Source: a virus. Taken from it: DNA of 38,289 bases. The translations under genes and the position numbers were made by a program. The DNA is taken from the IMG/VR virus record IMGVR_UViG_3300021963_000303, positions 1 through 38,289 of that record. One strand, given 5' to 3'. The notes under the pieces are model-generated. The model did no database searches. It was not told the origin of the DNA and saw nothing but the letters and a program-made list of their open reading frames with translations. This document shows, in pieces, positions 28,461 through 36,925 of this stretch. The first letter of the stretch is position 1. Each line of letters opens with the position of its first letter.

Positions 28461-29010
28461 ACAGGACATCAAAGATATCCATGAGCCTGTATCCAATTTT
28501 ATTTAGATAAGAGATCACCTCACCGGCCAAGGGTGCGCCTTGGTTGTACTGCTGAATTGAAGTTTCAATTAACAAATAAGTAGGCTGTGTTTTTGTCAGG
28601 TATTTCTTCCCGCCTTTCAAAATATCAAGCTCTGAACCCTGCACATCTAACTTAATAAAATCAAATGCAGGGAAATTTAAATCGTCCAGTGCATACGCCC
28701 ACTTCTTAAGAACCAAGGGATCTTGGTAATAGACGGTGTTTTCGCGGTAGACAGAACTGCCGGTTGTGCAAGCATCCTCTGACAATGTATAAAAATCTAT
28801 TTGCTTGGTCTTTTTACTGAGTAAATAAAAGTCGGTATCAAAATCTAGAAGGAAAGGCGCTTGACGCTCGTCTCCTTCAATGCATTTAATCTTTGAGCCT
28901 GGGAATAGCTCTTTGATTAGACGCGCAAATTCACCACGATAAGCTCCAACATCTAAAACGCTTTTAATGGGCTGCTTTAAATGTTGAAGCCTATGTCGAA
29001 ATCTCTGCAC
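28384..29010 (-). CDS. FkbM-family methyltransferase
   Basis: SAM-binding motif LDVGAYRGEF near residues 19-28 and the family's FIKLDVQGSELDILKGG (about 117-133) are present. FkbM enzymes O-methylate sugars or polyketides, often in glycan gene clusters. The 208-aa length fits. It is followed by GT4-like, GT-A and oxygenase genes with overlapping ends. Confidence 0.87.
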   Translation of the reverse strand: MQRFRHRLQHLKQPIKSVLDVGAYRGEFARLIKELFPGSKIKCIEGDERQAPFLLDFDTDFYLLSKKTKQIDFYTLSEDACTTGSSVYRENTVYYQDPLVLKKWAYALDDLNFPAFDFIKLDVQGSELDILKGGKKYLTKTQPTYLLIETSIQQYNQGAPLAGEVISYLNKIGYRLMDIFDVLYDQNNQLLQVDFLFERDPNTAKRRD

Positions 29011-29020
29011 AGATCTTGTA

Positions 29021-29332
29021 TCAGCTCAGAGAAGTGATATCAAAATCGTTCAGTTTTTCTTCGGTTGGGGTTCCGGTCATGCTTCCGTAAAAGCTGTCAA
29101 ACACCATGTCCAGATGCACGGTGTTGCAAAAACCTAGCAGTTCAGACTTGGTGAAATCAGAAGGTTCTTTGTTGAGATACTCAACGTCTGCTCCACAACT
29201 AAAATCTTTGATCAGACCATTGCAGCTATAAACAACGGTAAGATCCCATTGCTTAACTTTACCGTTGGTTTTAACAGTAGGGATGGCCTTGGAAAGGGCT
29301 TTGGTGGCACCAATAGCGTTAATAAAAGCCAT
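29021..29332 (-). CDS. hypothetical protein (103 aa)
   Basis: Soluble protein starting MAFINAIGATKALSKAIPTV, with three Cys (YSCNG, FSCGADV, GFCNTV) and an acidic C-terminus. No known motif. It heads the minus glycan operon and has a -10-like TATGAT 28 nt upstream. Position between tail fibre and methyltransferase leaves its role open. Confidence 0.55.
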   Translation of the reverse strand: MAFINAIGATKALSKAIPTVKTNGKVKQWDLTVVYSCNGLIKDFSCGADVEYLNKEPSDFTKSELLGFCNTVHLDMVFDSFYGSMTGTPTEEKLNDFDITSLS

Positions 29333-29354
29333 TATTTAAACAGGTGTTTTTTAA

Positions 29355-29360
29355 ATCATA
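29355..29360 (-). promoter_or_regulatory. -10-like element TATGAT
   Basis: Minus-strand TATGAT lies 28 nt before the ATG at 29332 in a 61-nt gap after the tail-fibre gene. It could drive the glycan operon independently of the fibres. Confidence 0.4.
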
Positions 29361-29393
29361 GCAGCAGTTTAAACCTAGTCCAAATCAAATTGC

Positions 29394-32285
29394 TTAAGTC
29401 ACAATGTGATTGAGAAACGCTTCTTCCAGATTTTCCAGGCGTGTGGAAAGTTCTTGTACAGCTTTTACCAAAATTGGATAGGTCTTCATTGTATCAGCTT
29501 CCCACATTAAAGGATTGTCTTTATGGACAAGACGTGTGTATTGCTGTGTACCAAACTGCTGTTCAACTTGATCCAGCTCTTGGGCAATAAACCCAAAATC
29601 TTTACGACCTTTTCGAGAGCCATCACGTGTTGCCCAATCAAATTTTACAGGACGCAACGCTTTAATAAACGTTACGCCAAATGGCAGATCTTCAATATTG
29701 GTTTTGTCTCTTATGTCTGAAAGGGTTGAAATTGTTGTATCAGCACAACGTAAGTTAACAACGTTGGCGTCACCAAGTGTAAATTCACCAGTAACTGTTG
29801 CAGCAGAAGCCTGAGCCTGGTTACCAATACATGTGTTGTTAACACCTGTGGTAATTGTGCTCCCTGCGTTATCACCAATTGCAACATTTTGATTTCCTAT
29901 TGTATTGATGCGTAAAGCGCCAGAACCTATTGCTATATTGGAAGCACCTGAGGTATTAAAAAATAAAGCGTTTGGACCTATGCCAATGTTATTACTGCCT
30001 GTCGTATTAGAGTATAAACAACTACCGCCAATGGCAATATTATAGCTGCCAGTTGTATTCGAGAATAGAGCCTGATAACCAACTGCAGTACTCTCAATAC
30101 CTGTTGTATTAGTGCGCAGGGCTTGATAGCCGACCCCAACCATATTGCCAGATTTGTTATTTTCCAACGCAAAGGAACCAACTGCAGTACTAGCTGTTCC
30201 TGTTACATTTAAACGAAGAGCGCTCCCTCCAATGGCGGTATTGTAATTACCTGTTGTACTAGTCTGAAGAGTACTATTTCCAATGCCAACATTGGTTGTG
30301 CCAAATGTATTACCAATTACTGCAAAAGAGCCAATACCAATATTATTGGTACCTGATGTATTACCGTTTAAAGCAAGGTAACCAACAGCTGTATTATTGG
30401 TGCCTGTTGAGTTAACGGATAAAGCACTGTTTCCAATTGCAACATTAAAACTTCCTGTTGTATTATTAACCAACGAAGTAACTCCAACGGCGGTATTGTT
30501 TGTACCAGTTGAGTTGGTAAACATGGATGATCTGCCGATAGCAGTATTATCAGCGCCTGTTGTATTTGTTTGCAACGCACCGTAACCAACCGCGGTCATT
30601 CTGCTGCCCGCCGTATTATAAAATAAAGCGTTAGCACCAATAGCTGTATTTTCAGTACCTGTTATGTCAGTGGTTAATGCAGAAGATCCAACGGCGGTAT
30701 TGTAATTACCTGTTACGTGAGCCTTACCTGCTTGATAACCAAAAGCAGCATTAGCAAAAGCAGTTGTGTTAGCGTTTAAGGCTTCATATCCAACCGCGGT
30801 ATTACCACCAGCTGTACTATTGGAGCGCAGCGCATTAAAACCAACCGCTACGTTAGCAGTTGCTGTATTAAGACGTAATGCATTTGCGCCAACAGCAACG
30901 TTAGCAAATCCAATTAAATTTGTATATAAACCACTGAGACCAATAGCAATATTTTGACCGCCTGATGTATTACTGTATAGAGCCTGATAACCAATCGCAA
31001 CATTCTCAGCGCCTGTTGTATTAAACGTTAATGCAACAGAACCTACTGCAACGTTTCGATTGCCTGATGTATTACTATCTAAAGACTGATAGCCAACTGC
31101 AGTATTATCGCTACCAGTTGTGCTTAATAAACCTGCCTGATAACCAATAAATGTATTATTAACGCCGGTATTAACATTGCCAGCTTGATAACCTAAAGCA
31201 GTTTCAAAAGGACTTGCAGAATCAGTAATGCCGGATAAGCTGGATCCTGCTGTTACCGCTGCCCATGTGGTGGTTCCATTTCCATTTGTTTGTAAATAAA
31301 ATCCTGATGTTCCAGTTATTGTAGGAAAACTGTATAGACCATATGGTCGAATATCACCACTACCACTGATAACGATTACATCACCGGAAGCTCTGTAAAT
31401 ACTGCCAGAAATCTGATTCGTAAAAACACCGGTTGCAAAATTGGCAGTAGTTCCAGTTACCGTTACACCTGTAATAGATGTAAAACTACCGGCATTCCCT
31501 GTAATGGTTGCACCAGACAGCTGACTTGTAAATACACCATTTACACCATTGAGATTGGTGGCAAAAACCGTTGTGCCAGTGATGCTTGCACCAGATAACA
31601 GGTTAGTAAAGACACCATCTACGCCATTTAGGGTAGTGGCAGAAACCGTGGTGCCAGTAATTGTTGCACCGGACAATTGAGTTGTGAATACACCACTTAC
31701 GCCATTAAGAGTGGTAGCAGAAACTGTGGTACCAGTTATCGTTGCACCAGATAACTGGTCACTGAAGACACCACTTACACCGTTAAGGGTGGTAGCAGAA
31801 ACCGTAGAACCGGTAATTGTTGCACCAGATAATTGGGTGCTGAATACACCACTTACGCCATTAAGAGTGGTAGCAGAAACTGTGGTACCAGTTATCGTTG
31901 CACCAGATAACTGGGTGCTGAATACACCACTTACACCGTTGAGAGTAGTGGCAGAGACCGTTGTACCAGTGACGGTTGCACCGGATAACTGGGTGCTAAA
32001 GACACCGCTTACGCCAGTAATGCTTGTTGCAGCAACCGTAGAACCGGTAATTGTTGTTCCAGATAATTGCGTTGTAAATACACCTGTTACGCCTGTAATA
32101 CTGGTGGCAGAAACGGCGACACCCGTAATAACGTTTCCAGATATTTGTGTAGTAAAAACGCCACTCGTTCCTAAAACGTTTGCGCCGCTAACACTATTAA
32201 TAAATACACCAGTTTGTCCCGTAATGGTGTTCAGGGAAAAAATATTTCCACTGCTGGAATCGTAAGAGCTATATTTGATGGCCAT
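29394..32285 (-). CDS. tail fibre with repeat shaft and S74 chaperone
   Basis: A 963-residue receptor-binding-type fibre. The N-terminal third (to about residue 290) has 26-residue repeats (SGVFSTQLSGATITG.. type), followed by a SGSGDIRPYG module. The middle has about 26 17-residue units (NTAVGYQALYSNTTGSN type), like the left-handed beta-roll head of trimeric adhesins. Residues 856-963 are the intramolecular chaperone peptidase S74. S856 in SDIRDK and K861 form the probable self-cleaving pair, and GFIAQELDQV and a terminal heptad helix follow. S74 trimerises and then cuts itself off. The start overlaps the upstream fibre stop (ATGA). Confidence 0.9.
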   Translation of the reverse strand: MAIKYSSYDSSSGNIFSLNTITGQTGVFINSVSGANVLGTSGVFTTQISGNVITGVAVSATSITGVTGVFTTQLSGTTITGSTVAATSITGVSGVFSTQLSGATVTGTTVSATTLNGVSGVFSTQLSGATITGTTVSATTLNGVSGVFSTQLSGATITGSTVSATTLNGVSGVFSDQLSGATITGTTVSATTLNGVSGVFTTQLSGATITGTTVSATTLNGVDGVFTNLLSGASITGTTVFATNLNGVNGVFTSQLSGATITGNAGSFTSITGVTVTGTTANFATGVFTNQISGSIYRASGDVIVISGSGDIRPYGLYSFPTITGTSGFYLQTNGNGTTTWAAVTAGSSLSGITDSASPFETALGYQAGNVNTGVNNTFIGYQAGLLSTTGSDNTAVGYQSLDSNTSGNRNVAVGSVALTFNTTGAENVAIGYQALYSNTSGGQNIAIGLSGLYTNLIGFANVAVGANALRLNTATANVAVGFNALRSNSTAGGNTAVGYEALNANTTAFANAAFGYQAGKAHVTGNYNTAVGSSALTTDITGTENTAIGANALFYNTAGSRMTAVGYGALQTNTTGADNTAIGRSSMFTNSTGTNNTAVGVTSLVNNTTGSFNVAIGNSALSVNSTGTNNTAVGYLALNGNTSGTNNIGIGSFAVIGNTFGTTNVGIGNSTLQTSTTGNYNTAIGGSALRLNVTGTASTAVGSFALENNKSGNMVGVGYQALRTNTTGIESTAVGYQALFSNTTGSYNIAIGGSCLYSNTTGSNNIGIGPNALFFNTSGASNIAIGSGALRINTIGNQNVAIGDNAGSTITTGVNNTCIGNQAQASAATVTGEFTLGDANVVNLRCADTTISTLSDIRDKTNIEDLPFGVTFIKALRPVKFDWATRDGSRKGRKDFGFIAQELDQVEQQFGTQQYTRLVHKDNPLMWEADTMKTYPILVKAVQELSTRLENLEEAFLNHIVT
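29810..31200. repeat. 51-nt repeat array in tail fibre
   Basis: About 26 in-frame copies of a 51-nt unit encode NTAVGxxALxxNTTGxx. The units vary at most positions outside the framework, suggesting an old array with sequence drift rather than recent slippage. Array ends are approximate. Confidence 0.8.
31480..32210. repeat. 78-nt repeat array in tail fibre
   Basis: Roughly nine copies of a 78-nt unit encode VFxTQLSGATITGTTVSATT and LNGVSG. Central copies (about 31620-31990) are nearly identical at the DNA level, which implies recent duplication or gene conversion. A long opposite-strand reading frame is a by-product of the period. Boundaries are approximate. Confidence 0.75.
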
Positions 32286-34543
32286 CAGTCAATTACCCAA
32301 CCTTGTGAAAGATTTGCATAGATCAACCTAAAACGAGCGTTTAAATCGTCAATCTGCAAATCATCTGCTACACCCATTATATTATTCCCATTTCGCAAAA
32401 GAAGCCCAGTAGTTGTATTACTTCTGTTGATAACTCCCACATAACTACCCGTGGCGGGTGCTGCGGGTAGTGTAATCGATGCTCCACTGATTAAAACATA
32501 ATATGTATTAGAAACACCGGTAATATTTTCCGTAATTACACTAATGTTTTCTGCAGCTGAAGGGATTTGGATTTCAACCCAGCTCGTTGTTCCATTTGCA
32601 TTAGTAGATAAAACATAACCGGAAACGCCTGTTCCTACTGGAAAACTGTATGCGCCATAAGGCCGGATGTCGCCAGAACCACTGATAATTACAATGCCGC
32701 CACTCGCGTAATATGTATTTCCAGAAATTAACCCAGTTGTAAAGATACCGCTTGCAAATGCTCCACTTCCAGAAACAAAAAGATTTCCACTGGTGAGCAA
32801 ACCGGAACCAAAAATTCCGCTACCACTTACAGTAAGATTTCCAGTTGTTGACGCTGTAAAGTTTACATTTCCAGCGTTAAGTGTTCCAAAAGTACCTACG
32901 GTTGCATTAATAGAATTTCCGGTAATGGCATTGCCCGAGATGTTTGAAAATGTTCCTGAAATTCCGGAAATGACTGTAAATAAACCAGTGACACCAGTTA
33001 CTAGTGGCGAGTAGATTCTATTTGCGAAAGTTCCACTAACTCCTGTCAGATGTGTAAATAGTCCTGTAGAACCTGTAATGGTGGCACCTGACAAATCAGT
33101 AAAAACACCAGATCGAAATGTTCCGGATGTACCCGAAATCGTGCCGCCTGTAATTGTATTCCCGCTGATGGAATTAAACGTTCCTGTTACAGCGGTAAAT
33201 GAAGTTGCTTGAATTGTATTTCCTGTAATTAAAACACCGGATATTAAACCGGTTGCATTAAGGGAGGAACCTGTGGCCGTATCAAAAATAAACGTTTGAC
33301 CTGTAACCGTATTCCCTGAAATTGTTCCGGAAACAACGAGGCCTGAGCTGATAATTCCGCTTCCCAATACAATTAAATTACCATCAGCGGATAGGTTACC
33401 CGTAGTGGAAATCGAAGGAATTGAAATGGTATTCGTAAAAATACCTGTTGTAGCCGTAATTGTTGTAAATTGACCACTTGTCCCGGTGATAGTGGCTCCG
33501 CTGATATTGGCTGTACTTGTAAGGCTACTAACAGTTACTGTGTTAAAAAGACCTGTTACGCCGGTAATAACAGCCCCGGATAATCGATCCGTAAAAACAC
33601 CGGTAACTCCTGTAAGATGCGGAAATATCCCTGTTGCACCACTGATAAAAGAAAAAGTTGCAGTATTTCCAGAAACACTTTGTCCTGTAATATTTGTGAA
33701 TGCACCTGTTGTTCCTGTGATCGTTGTTCCAGATGCAATGGTGAATAAACCGGTTACTGCGTTTAGGTTTGTAAATTGTCCCGTTACACCCGTAACTATT
33801 GCGCCAGAAACACGTGAAGTGAAAACACCTGTTACGCCTGTAATCTGATCAAAGAGTCCTATATTTCCTGTAATAACAGCACCGGACAAACGGCTTGTAA
33901 AAACACCGGAAATGCCAGTAATGTTTGCAAAAGCGCCTGTATTTCCTGTAACAGTTGCACCGGATAAATAAGAAGTAAAAACACCAGTGACACCAGTGAT
34001 GCTGGTTCCATTAATGTTTATTCCAGTAATATTGTCCCCTCTAATAAGTTGACCTGTAATACCACTTGCGGCAATTGCATTTCCAGTGATTGTCGCACCG
34101 CTAAACGTTGTTGCTGTAACAGTGCTAAAACCTGCACTTGTTGATTGTAATGAAATGAAGTAACCACTAACACCATTAATATTGGTACCAAGAATGCTGG
34201 CACCTGTAATTGTTGTACCGCTAATGCTGCCGGTACTACTAAAATTATTGATAACAACGTTATTAAGATTTACTGTTCCCGTTCCAGCGCTTGTTATATT
34301 GCCTTGAACAGTTAAGCTACCTGAAACATTCAGGTTATTCTCAATGCTTAAATTGTTGCTGAGAGCGCCGCCAGTTAACTGAAGATAATATTTGTTTAAG
34401 TAAGCCTTATGTTCTTGGAATGTAAATTTCTTATTTTTTAATCCTGGGTCAACTTCTGAAACGTGGACAACAGTAAACAGATCGGCATCTTGAATGTCGA
34501 AAGAGGTAATCGAAGGCAGATCCGTAATGCGCCTGTTGGCCAC
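32285..34543 (-). CDS. tail fibre, N-terminal anchor plus SGA-ITG repeats
   Basis: 752 residues. The N-terminus (RRITDLPSITSFDIQDADLF, VVHVSEVDPGLKNKKFTF) is the cyanophage-type fibre anchor I remember, likely binding the baseplate or tail. Then many irregular GVFT-LSGA-ITG beta repeats follow, then a SGSGDIRPYGAYSFP module shared with the downstream fibre. The C-terminal domain (VITENITGVSNTYYVLISGA and after) may be a receptor-binding or capping domain. It has no S74. Start is GTG at 34543. The stop overlaps the start of the second fibre, so the two could be made in fixed ratio and work as one fibre. Confidence 0.85.
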   Translation of the reverse strand: MANRRITDLPSITSFDIQDADLFTVVHVSEVDPGLKNKKFTFQEHKAYLNKYYLQLTGGALSNNLSIENNLNVSGSLTVQGNITSAGTGTVNLNNVVINNFSSTGSISGTTITGASILGTNINGVSGYFISLQSTSAGFSTVTATTFSGATITGNAIAASGITGQLIRGDNITGININGTSITGVTGVFTSYLSGATVTGNTGAFANITGISGVFTSRLSGAVITGNIGLFDQITGVTGVFTSRVSGAIVTGVTGQFTNLNAVTGLFTIASGTTITGTTGAFTNITGQSVSGNTATFSFISGATGIFPHLTGVTGVFTDRLSGAVITGVTGLFNTVTVSSLTSTANISGATITGTSGQFTTITATTGIFTNTISIPSISTTGNLSADGNLIVLGSGIISSGLVVSGTISGNTVTGQTFIFDTATGSSLNATGLISGVLITGNTIQATSFTAVTGTFNSISGNTITGGTISGTSGTFRSGVFTDLSGATITGSTGLFTHLTGVSGTFANRIYSPLVTGVTGLFTVISGISGTFSNISGNAITGNSINATVGTFGTLNAGNVNFTASTTGNLTVSGSGIFGSGLLTSGNLFVSGSGAFASGIFTTGLISGNTYYASGGIVIISGSGDIRPYGAYSFPVGTGVSGYVLSTNANGTTSWVEIQIPSAAENISVITENITGVSNTYYVLISGASITLPAAPATGSYVGVINRSNTTTGLLLRNGNNIMGVADDLQIDDLNARFRLIYANLSQGWVID

Positions 34544-34571
34544 GTATACTCTCGCAAATCCTATAACTAAA

Positions 34572-34577
34572 ATTATA
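34572..34577 (-). promoter_or_regulatory. -10 element TATAAT before the tail-fibre genes
   Basis: Perfect minus-strand TATAAT, 34 nt before the GTG at 34543, inside an inverted repeat (CTATAA/TTATAG). No good -35. Confidence 0.45.
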
Positions 34578-34594
34578 GTTTAGGTTTGCTGTAT

Positions 34595-34942
34595 TTATTT
34601 GACCTTTATTTCAATTTGAGGTAACATGCGAGACCCAAGTCCCCATAAACCTTGAACACCTAAAACAATTCCACAAGACAAAAGAAGTACTAAGCCAAGT
34701 TCTGCGACTGTAAAATTACGTCTTAAATAAACGATTTGTGGCTGTTGAGGCTGTTGCGGAATAATGGACGGGGGAGGAGCTGCCAGCCGTTGGGATTGGG
34801 CTAGATCTGTATTTTGCTCGCCCAGGGATTCGGCAATTGCCCTTTCCCTTGCGATCGTTTTAAACATTTCAATTTGCTCTCTAGACAGCTTTGGACGAGG
34901 AGTAAATTCCGAGGGTCCATCACTTTGAATTTGCTGTTCCAT
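34595..34942 (-). CDS. small membrane protein with Gln/Pro-rich N-terminus (115 aa)
   Basis: An acidic and then Pro/Gln-rich N-terminal part precedes VVYLRR-like IVYLRRNFTVAELGLVLLLS, a single transmembrane helix (about residues 77-102) and a short basic C-terminus. I recall similar proteins next to tail fibres in cyanophages. A role at the membrane, for example in lysis or assembly, is only guessed. Divergent from the HTH gene. Confidence 0.6.
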   Translation of the reverse strand: MEQQIQSDGPSEFTPRPKLSREQIEMFKTIARERAIAESLGEQNTDLAQSQRLAAPPPSIIPQQPQQPQIVYLRRNFTVAELGLVLLLSCGIVLGVQGLWGLGSRMLPQIEIKVK

Positions 34943-34996
34943 CTTGGTAACAAACCGTGTCTAAATACATTAGCATTTAAGCAAAACAACTGAGGT

Positions 34997-35476
34997 ATGT
35001 CTTACGGAATTCGCAAAGGATTAGAGGATGTCGCACACGAATTAAAAGGAATTCGTAACATTCTCTCAAGCATCTGGGCTCTTCAAGAGGGGGCGGGTGA
35101 AAAAGGTAGCATAAATCCAGAGCTTTATGCTGACGAGTACATTTCTACCGAGGAATGCGCACGAAGATTGTCTGTAACAGATCAGACGATACGAAACTGG
35201 ATTGCAATTGGCAAGAAAAATAAAGATGGGAAAGGTTGGATTGAAGGCGTTCATTACGTCAACATAAATCCTGGTTATGCAAAAAAGAACAAGCTACGCA
35301 TTCCATGGAACCAGCTGATCCGTTCTTTTGCTAAGAATACAGAGCTTTCCTTTAAACATTATAAAGATCGAGGGAACGAAAAACTTTATAAATTTAATGA
35401 GCATTCCCTTGACGTTTATTTGTCCTCTTTAGAAAAAGATCAAAATGCAGAAGAAGATAATATCACTAGCTCATAG
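34997..35476 (+). CDS. helix-turn-helix protein, excisionase/MerR-like
   Basis: A helical N-terminus is followed by YISTEECARRLSVTDQTIRNW at about residues 48-68, a classic winged-HTH start as in excisionases and MerR proteins. WIEGVHYVNINPGYAKKNKL and RIPWNQLI match the wing and the RI-PWNxL ending. It probably binds DNA and may regulate the nucleotide and methylation genes of its own operon or the divergent fibre genes. With no integrase seen, a regulator is more likely than a true excisionase. Confidence 0.75.
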   Translation: MSYGIRKGLEDVAHELKGIRNILSSIWALQEGAGEKGSINPELYADEYISTEECARRLSVTDQTIRNWIAIGKKNKDGKGWIEGVHYVNINPGYAKKNKLRIPWNQLIRSFAKNTELSFKHYKDRGNEKLYKFNEHSLDVYLSSLEKDQNAEEDNITSS

Positions 35477-35927
35477 ATTTGAGTCTTTTTCGATAGAGGA
35501 AGTCACTTTAGAAAACCATAGGGAGATGTTGCCTCTCTCCCTCGCTCTGCAAGTAGAAGCTTTCTTGCCCCCCGAAGGCTCTTTCGATACTGAATGCTTG
35601 CGGCGCTATTTAAAAATTATTCGCACTTACGAAGAGGAGGATGTAAATTCCAGCATGACGCTGGCTAACCGGTTGCGTTTTGCTTTTCGCGATATGCAAC
35701 CTGACACTATTTGCAATAAGTTTCCAATTGCAGAGCTTCCTTTGAAACGGCGCTTACGTTGCGTTGCGGAGTATTTAATTCGTTCTGGAGAATTTGATAA
35801 GCTTCGCGACGAGAATGGTAAACTCATCAAAAAGCGTGGAATTCTTGGTAAACTTGTGGTCATCTATCAACCACTTCCAAAGCTTCAAGAAGTTTTACAA
35901 AAACAAGGGCTGACATCCAATGAATAG
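35445..35927 (+). CDS. hypothetical protein (160 aa)
   Basis: ATG at 35445 lies 32 nt inside the HTH gene, so a slightly later start is possible. Helical, Arg/Leu-rich in the middle (LKIIRTYEEEDVNSSMTLAN, LKRRLRCVAEYLIRSGEF), with a beta turn at GILGKLVVIYQPLP. No recognised motif. Sits between regulator and Dam-like genes; perhaps DNA-associated. Confidence 0.6.
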   Translation: MQKKIISLAHRFESFSIEEVTLENHREMLPLSLALQVEAFLPPEGSFDTECLRRYLKIIRTYEEEDVNSSMTLANRLRFAFRDMQPDTICNKFPIAELPLKRRLRCVAEYLIRSGEFDKLRDENGKLIKKRGILGKLVVIYQPLPKLQEVLQKQGLTSNE

Positions 35928-36306
35928 ACGAGAAAGATTAATTGCTCAGGCTGTTGGTCCTGACATGGATGAAACCAAAGTCAAGATGTTAGACGCAACT
36001 GTGCGTTTAATTCTTGGTGATATGGGCGAGCATTACTGCAAAATGTGGGATGCAGAAGGCCCTGGCGTCATGGTTTTCCAACCTAAGAACAAAGAAAGGT
36101 CCATGTTTTTTTGGACTCTTAAGGAAATTCATTCTGCTCAAGAGGAGTGCGAACGTGGTAATGATGGGGATTTGGCTGAAAGCTTTAGACGGATTTTATC
36201 GGCTGCACAAAAAATTGACCCAACAGAAAAAGCCGGATATGTCATTAATGATGATGAAGGCATCCGTTATTTTGAAGTCGATTACAACAAGGCGACCGAT
36301 AACTAA
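35920..36306 (+). CDS. hypothetical protein (128 aa)
   Basis: ATG overlaps the upstream stop by 8 nt (ATGAATAG). The protein has LDATVRLILGDMGEHYCKMW and GPGVMVFQPKNKERSMFFW, then a helical acidic C-terminus. Stop and next start share one base (TAATG). Not recognised. Confidence 0.6.
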   Translation: MNRRERLIAQAVGPDMDETKVKMLDATVRLILGDMGEHYCKMWDAEGPGVMVFQPKNKERSMFFWTLKEIHSAQEECERGNDGDLAESFRRILSAAQKIDPTEKAGYVINDDEGIRYFEVDYNKATDN

Positions 36307-36893
36307 TGGCCATTACTAAAAGCGGCATGCGCCGCGAAGATCTTGAATTGGTTACCAATGCAGATCTGGTTGCTGCCGCTCATGGCTTAATGGGCCATAT
36401 CGATCTGGACGTTGCAAGTTCAGCTTTTGCCAATGAATATGTCAACGCAAAACAATACTACACACCGAGCGATGACGGATTAAACGATCAAGAATGGTTT
36501 GGAAAAGTTTACCTGTTTCCGCCCAGTGGCACATACTTCTGGGATAAAAAGAATGAACGCTGGAAGATGACCAGGGCTTGCTCCTCAACCTTGACATCAT
36601 CTCACGCTGTGTGGTTTAGACGTTTATTCAAAGCCTGGTTTCATAATGAAATAGAAGAGGGTTTGTATTTTTCCAACTGCCCTGACATGTTTCGTTATGA
36701 ACAGCGACTCTTTGATTTTCCTGTTTGCATTCTCAGGACGGTTCCCTCATTAGTTGCACGTACCAACGAAGGAATCAAACGGCATAACACATGCACTTCC
36801 TTTTTGGTTTATCTGCAACCAAAAGACAATATCGGAGAAGCGACCCAGCGTTTTATCGATATTTACTCTGAAAAGGGTCGCGTTCTTTGCTGA
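36306..36893 (+). CDS. Dam-like DNA adenine methyltransferase fold, altered catalytic motif
   Basis: The N-terminal half has the phage Dam pattern (PF05869): IDLDVASSAFANEYVNAKQY and YTPSDDGLNDQEWFG. The catalytic (D/N)PP(Y/F) is replaced by FPPS (71-74, VYLFPPSGTYFW). That removes the acidic or Asn residue and the aromatic residue that hold the flipped adenine. I recall closely similar proteins in cyanophages with the same FPPS, so the change looks fixed rather than an error. It may bind DNA or SAM without methylating, or act by another residue. Confidence 0.7.
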   Translation: MAITKSGMRREDLELVTNADLVAAAHGLMGHIDLDVASSAFANEYVNAKQYYTPSDDGLNDQEWFGKVYLFPPSGTYFWDKKNERWKMTRACSSTLTSSHAVWFRRLFKAWFHNEIEEGLYFSNCPDMFRYEQRLFDFPVCILRTVPSLVARTNEGIKRHNTCTSFLVYLQPKDNIGEATQRFIDIYSEKGRVLC

Positions 36894-36899
36894 ATACCT

Positions 36900-36905
36900 T
36901 ATATT
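36900..36905 (+). promoter_or_regulatory. -10-like element TATATT before dcd
   Basis: TATATT lies 26 nt before the ATG at 36926 in a 32-nt gap. It may give dcd its own transcript. Confidence 0.35.
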
Positions 36906-36925
36906 GAGAAAGCTTTATTGGATCT

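Noticed and set aside
29810-31200. CRISPR-like periodic array
   Set aside because: Units are in frame, 51 nt, diverged throughout without constant repeats and unique spacers, and encode a beta-roll protein.
31684-32265. Long plus-strand reading frame opposite the tail-fibre repeats
   Set aside because: It mirrors the 78-nt repeats and has a monotonous TPLTPLRVVAETV composition with no start context; the minus-strand fibre is clearly the gene.
34997-35476. HTH protein as a true excisionase
   Set aside because: The fold resembles excisionases, but with no integrase or attachment sites a regulator is the simpler reading.
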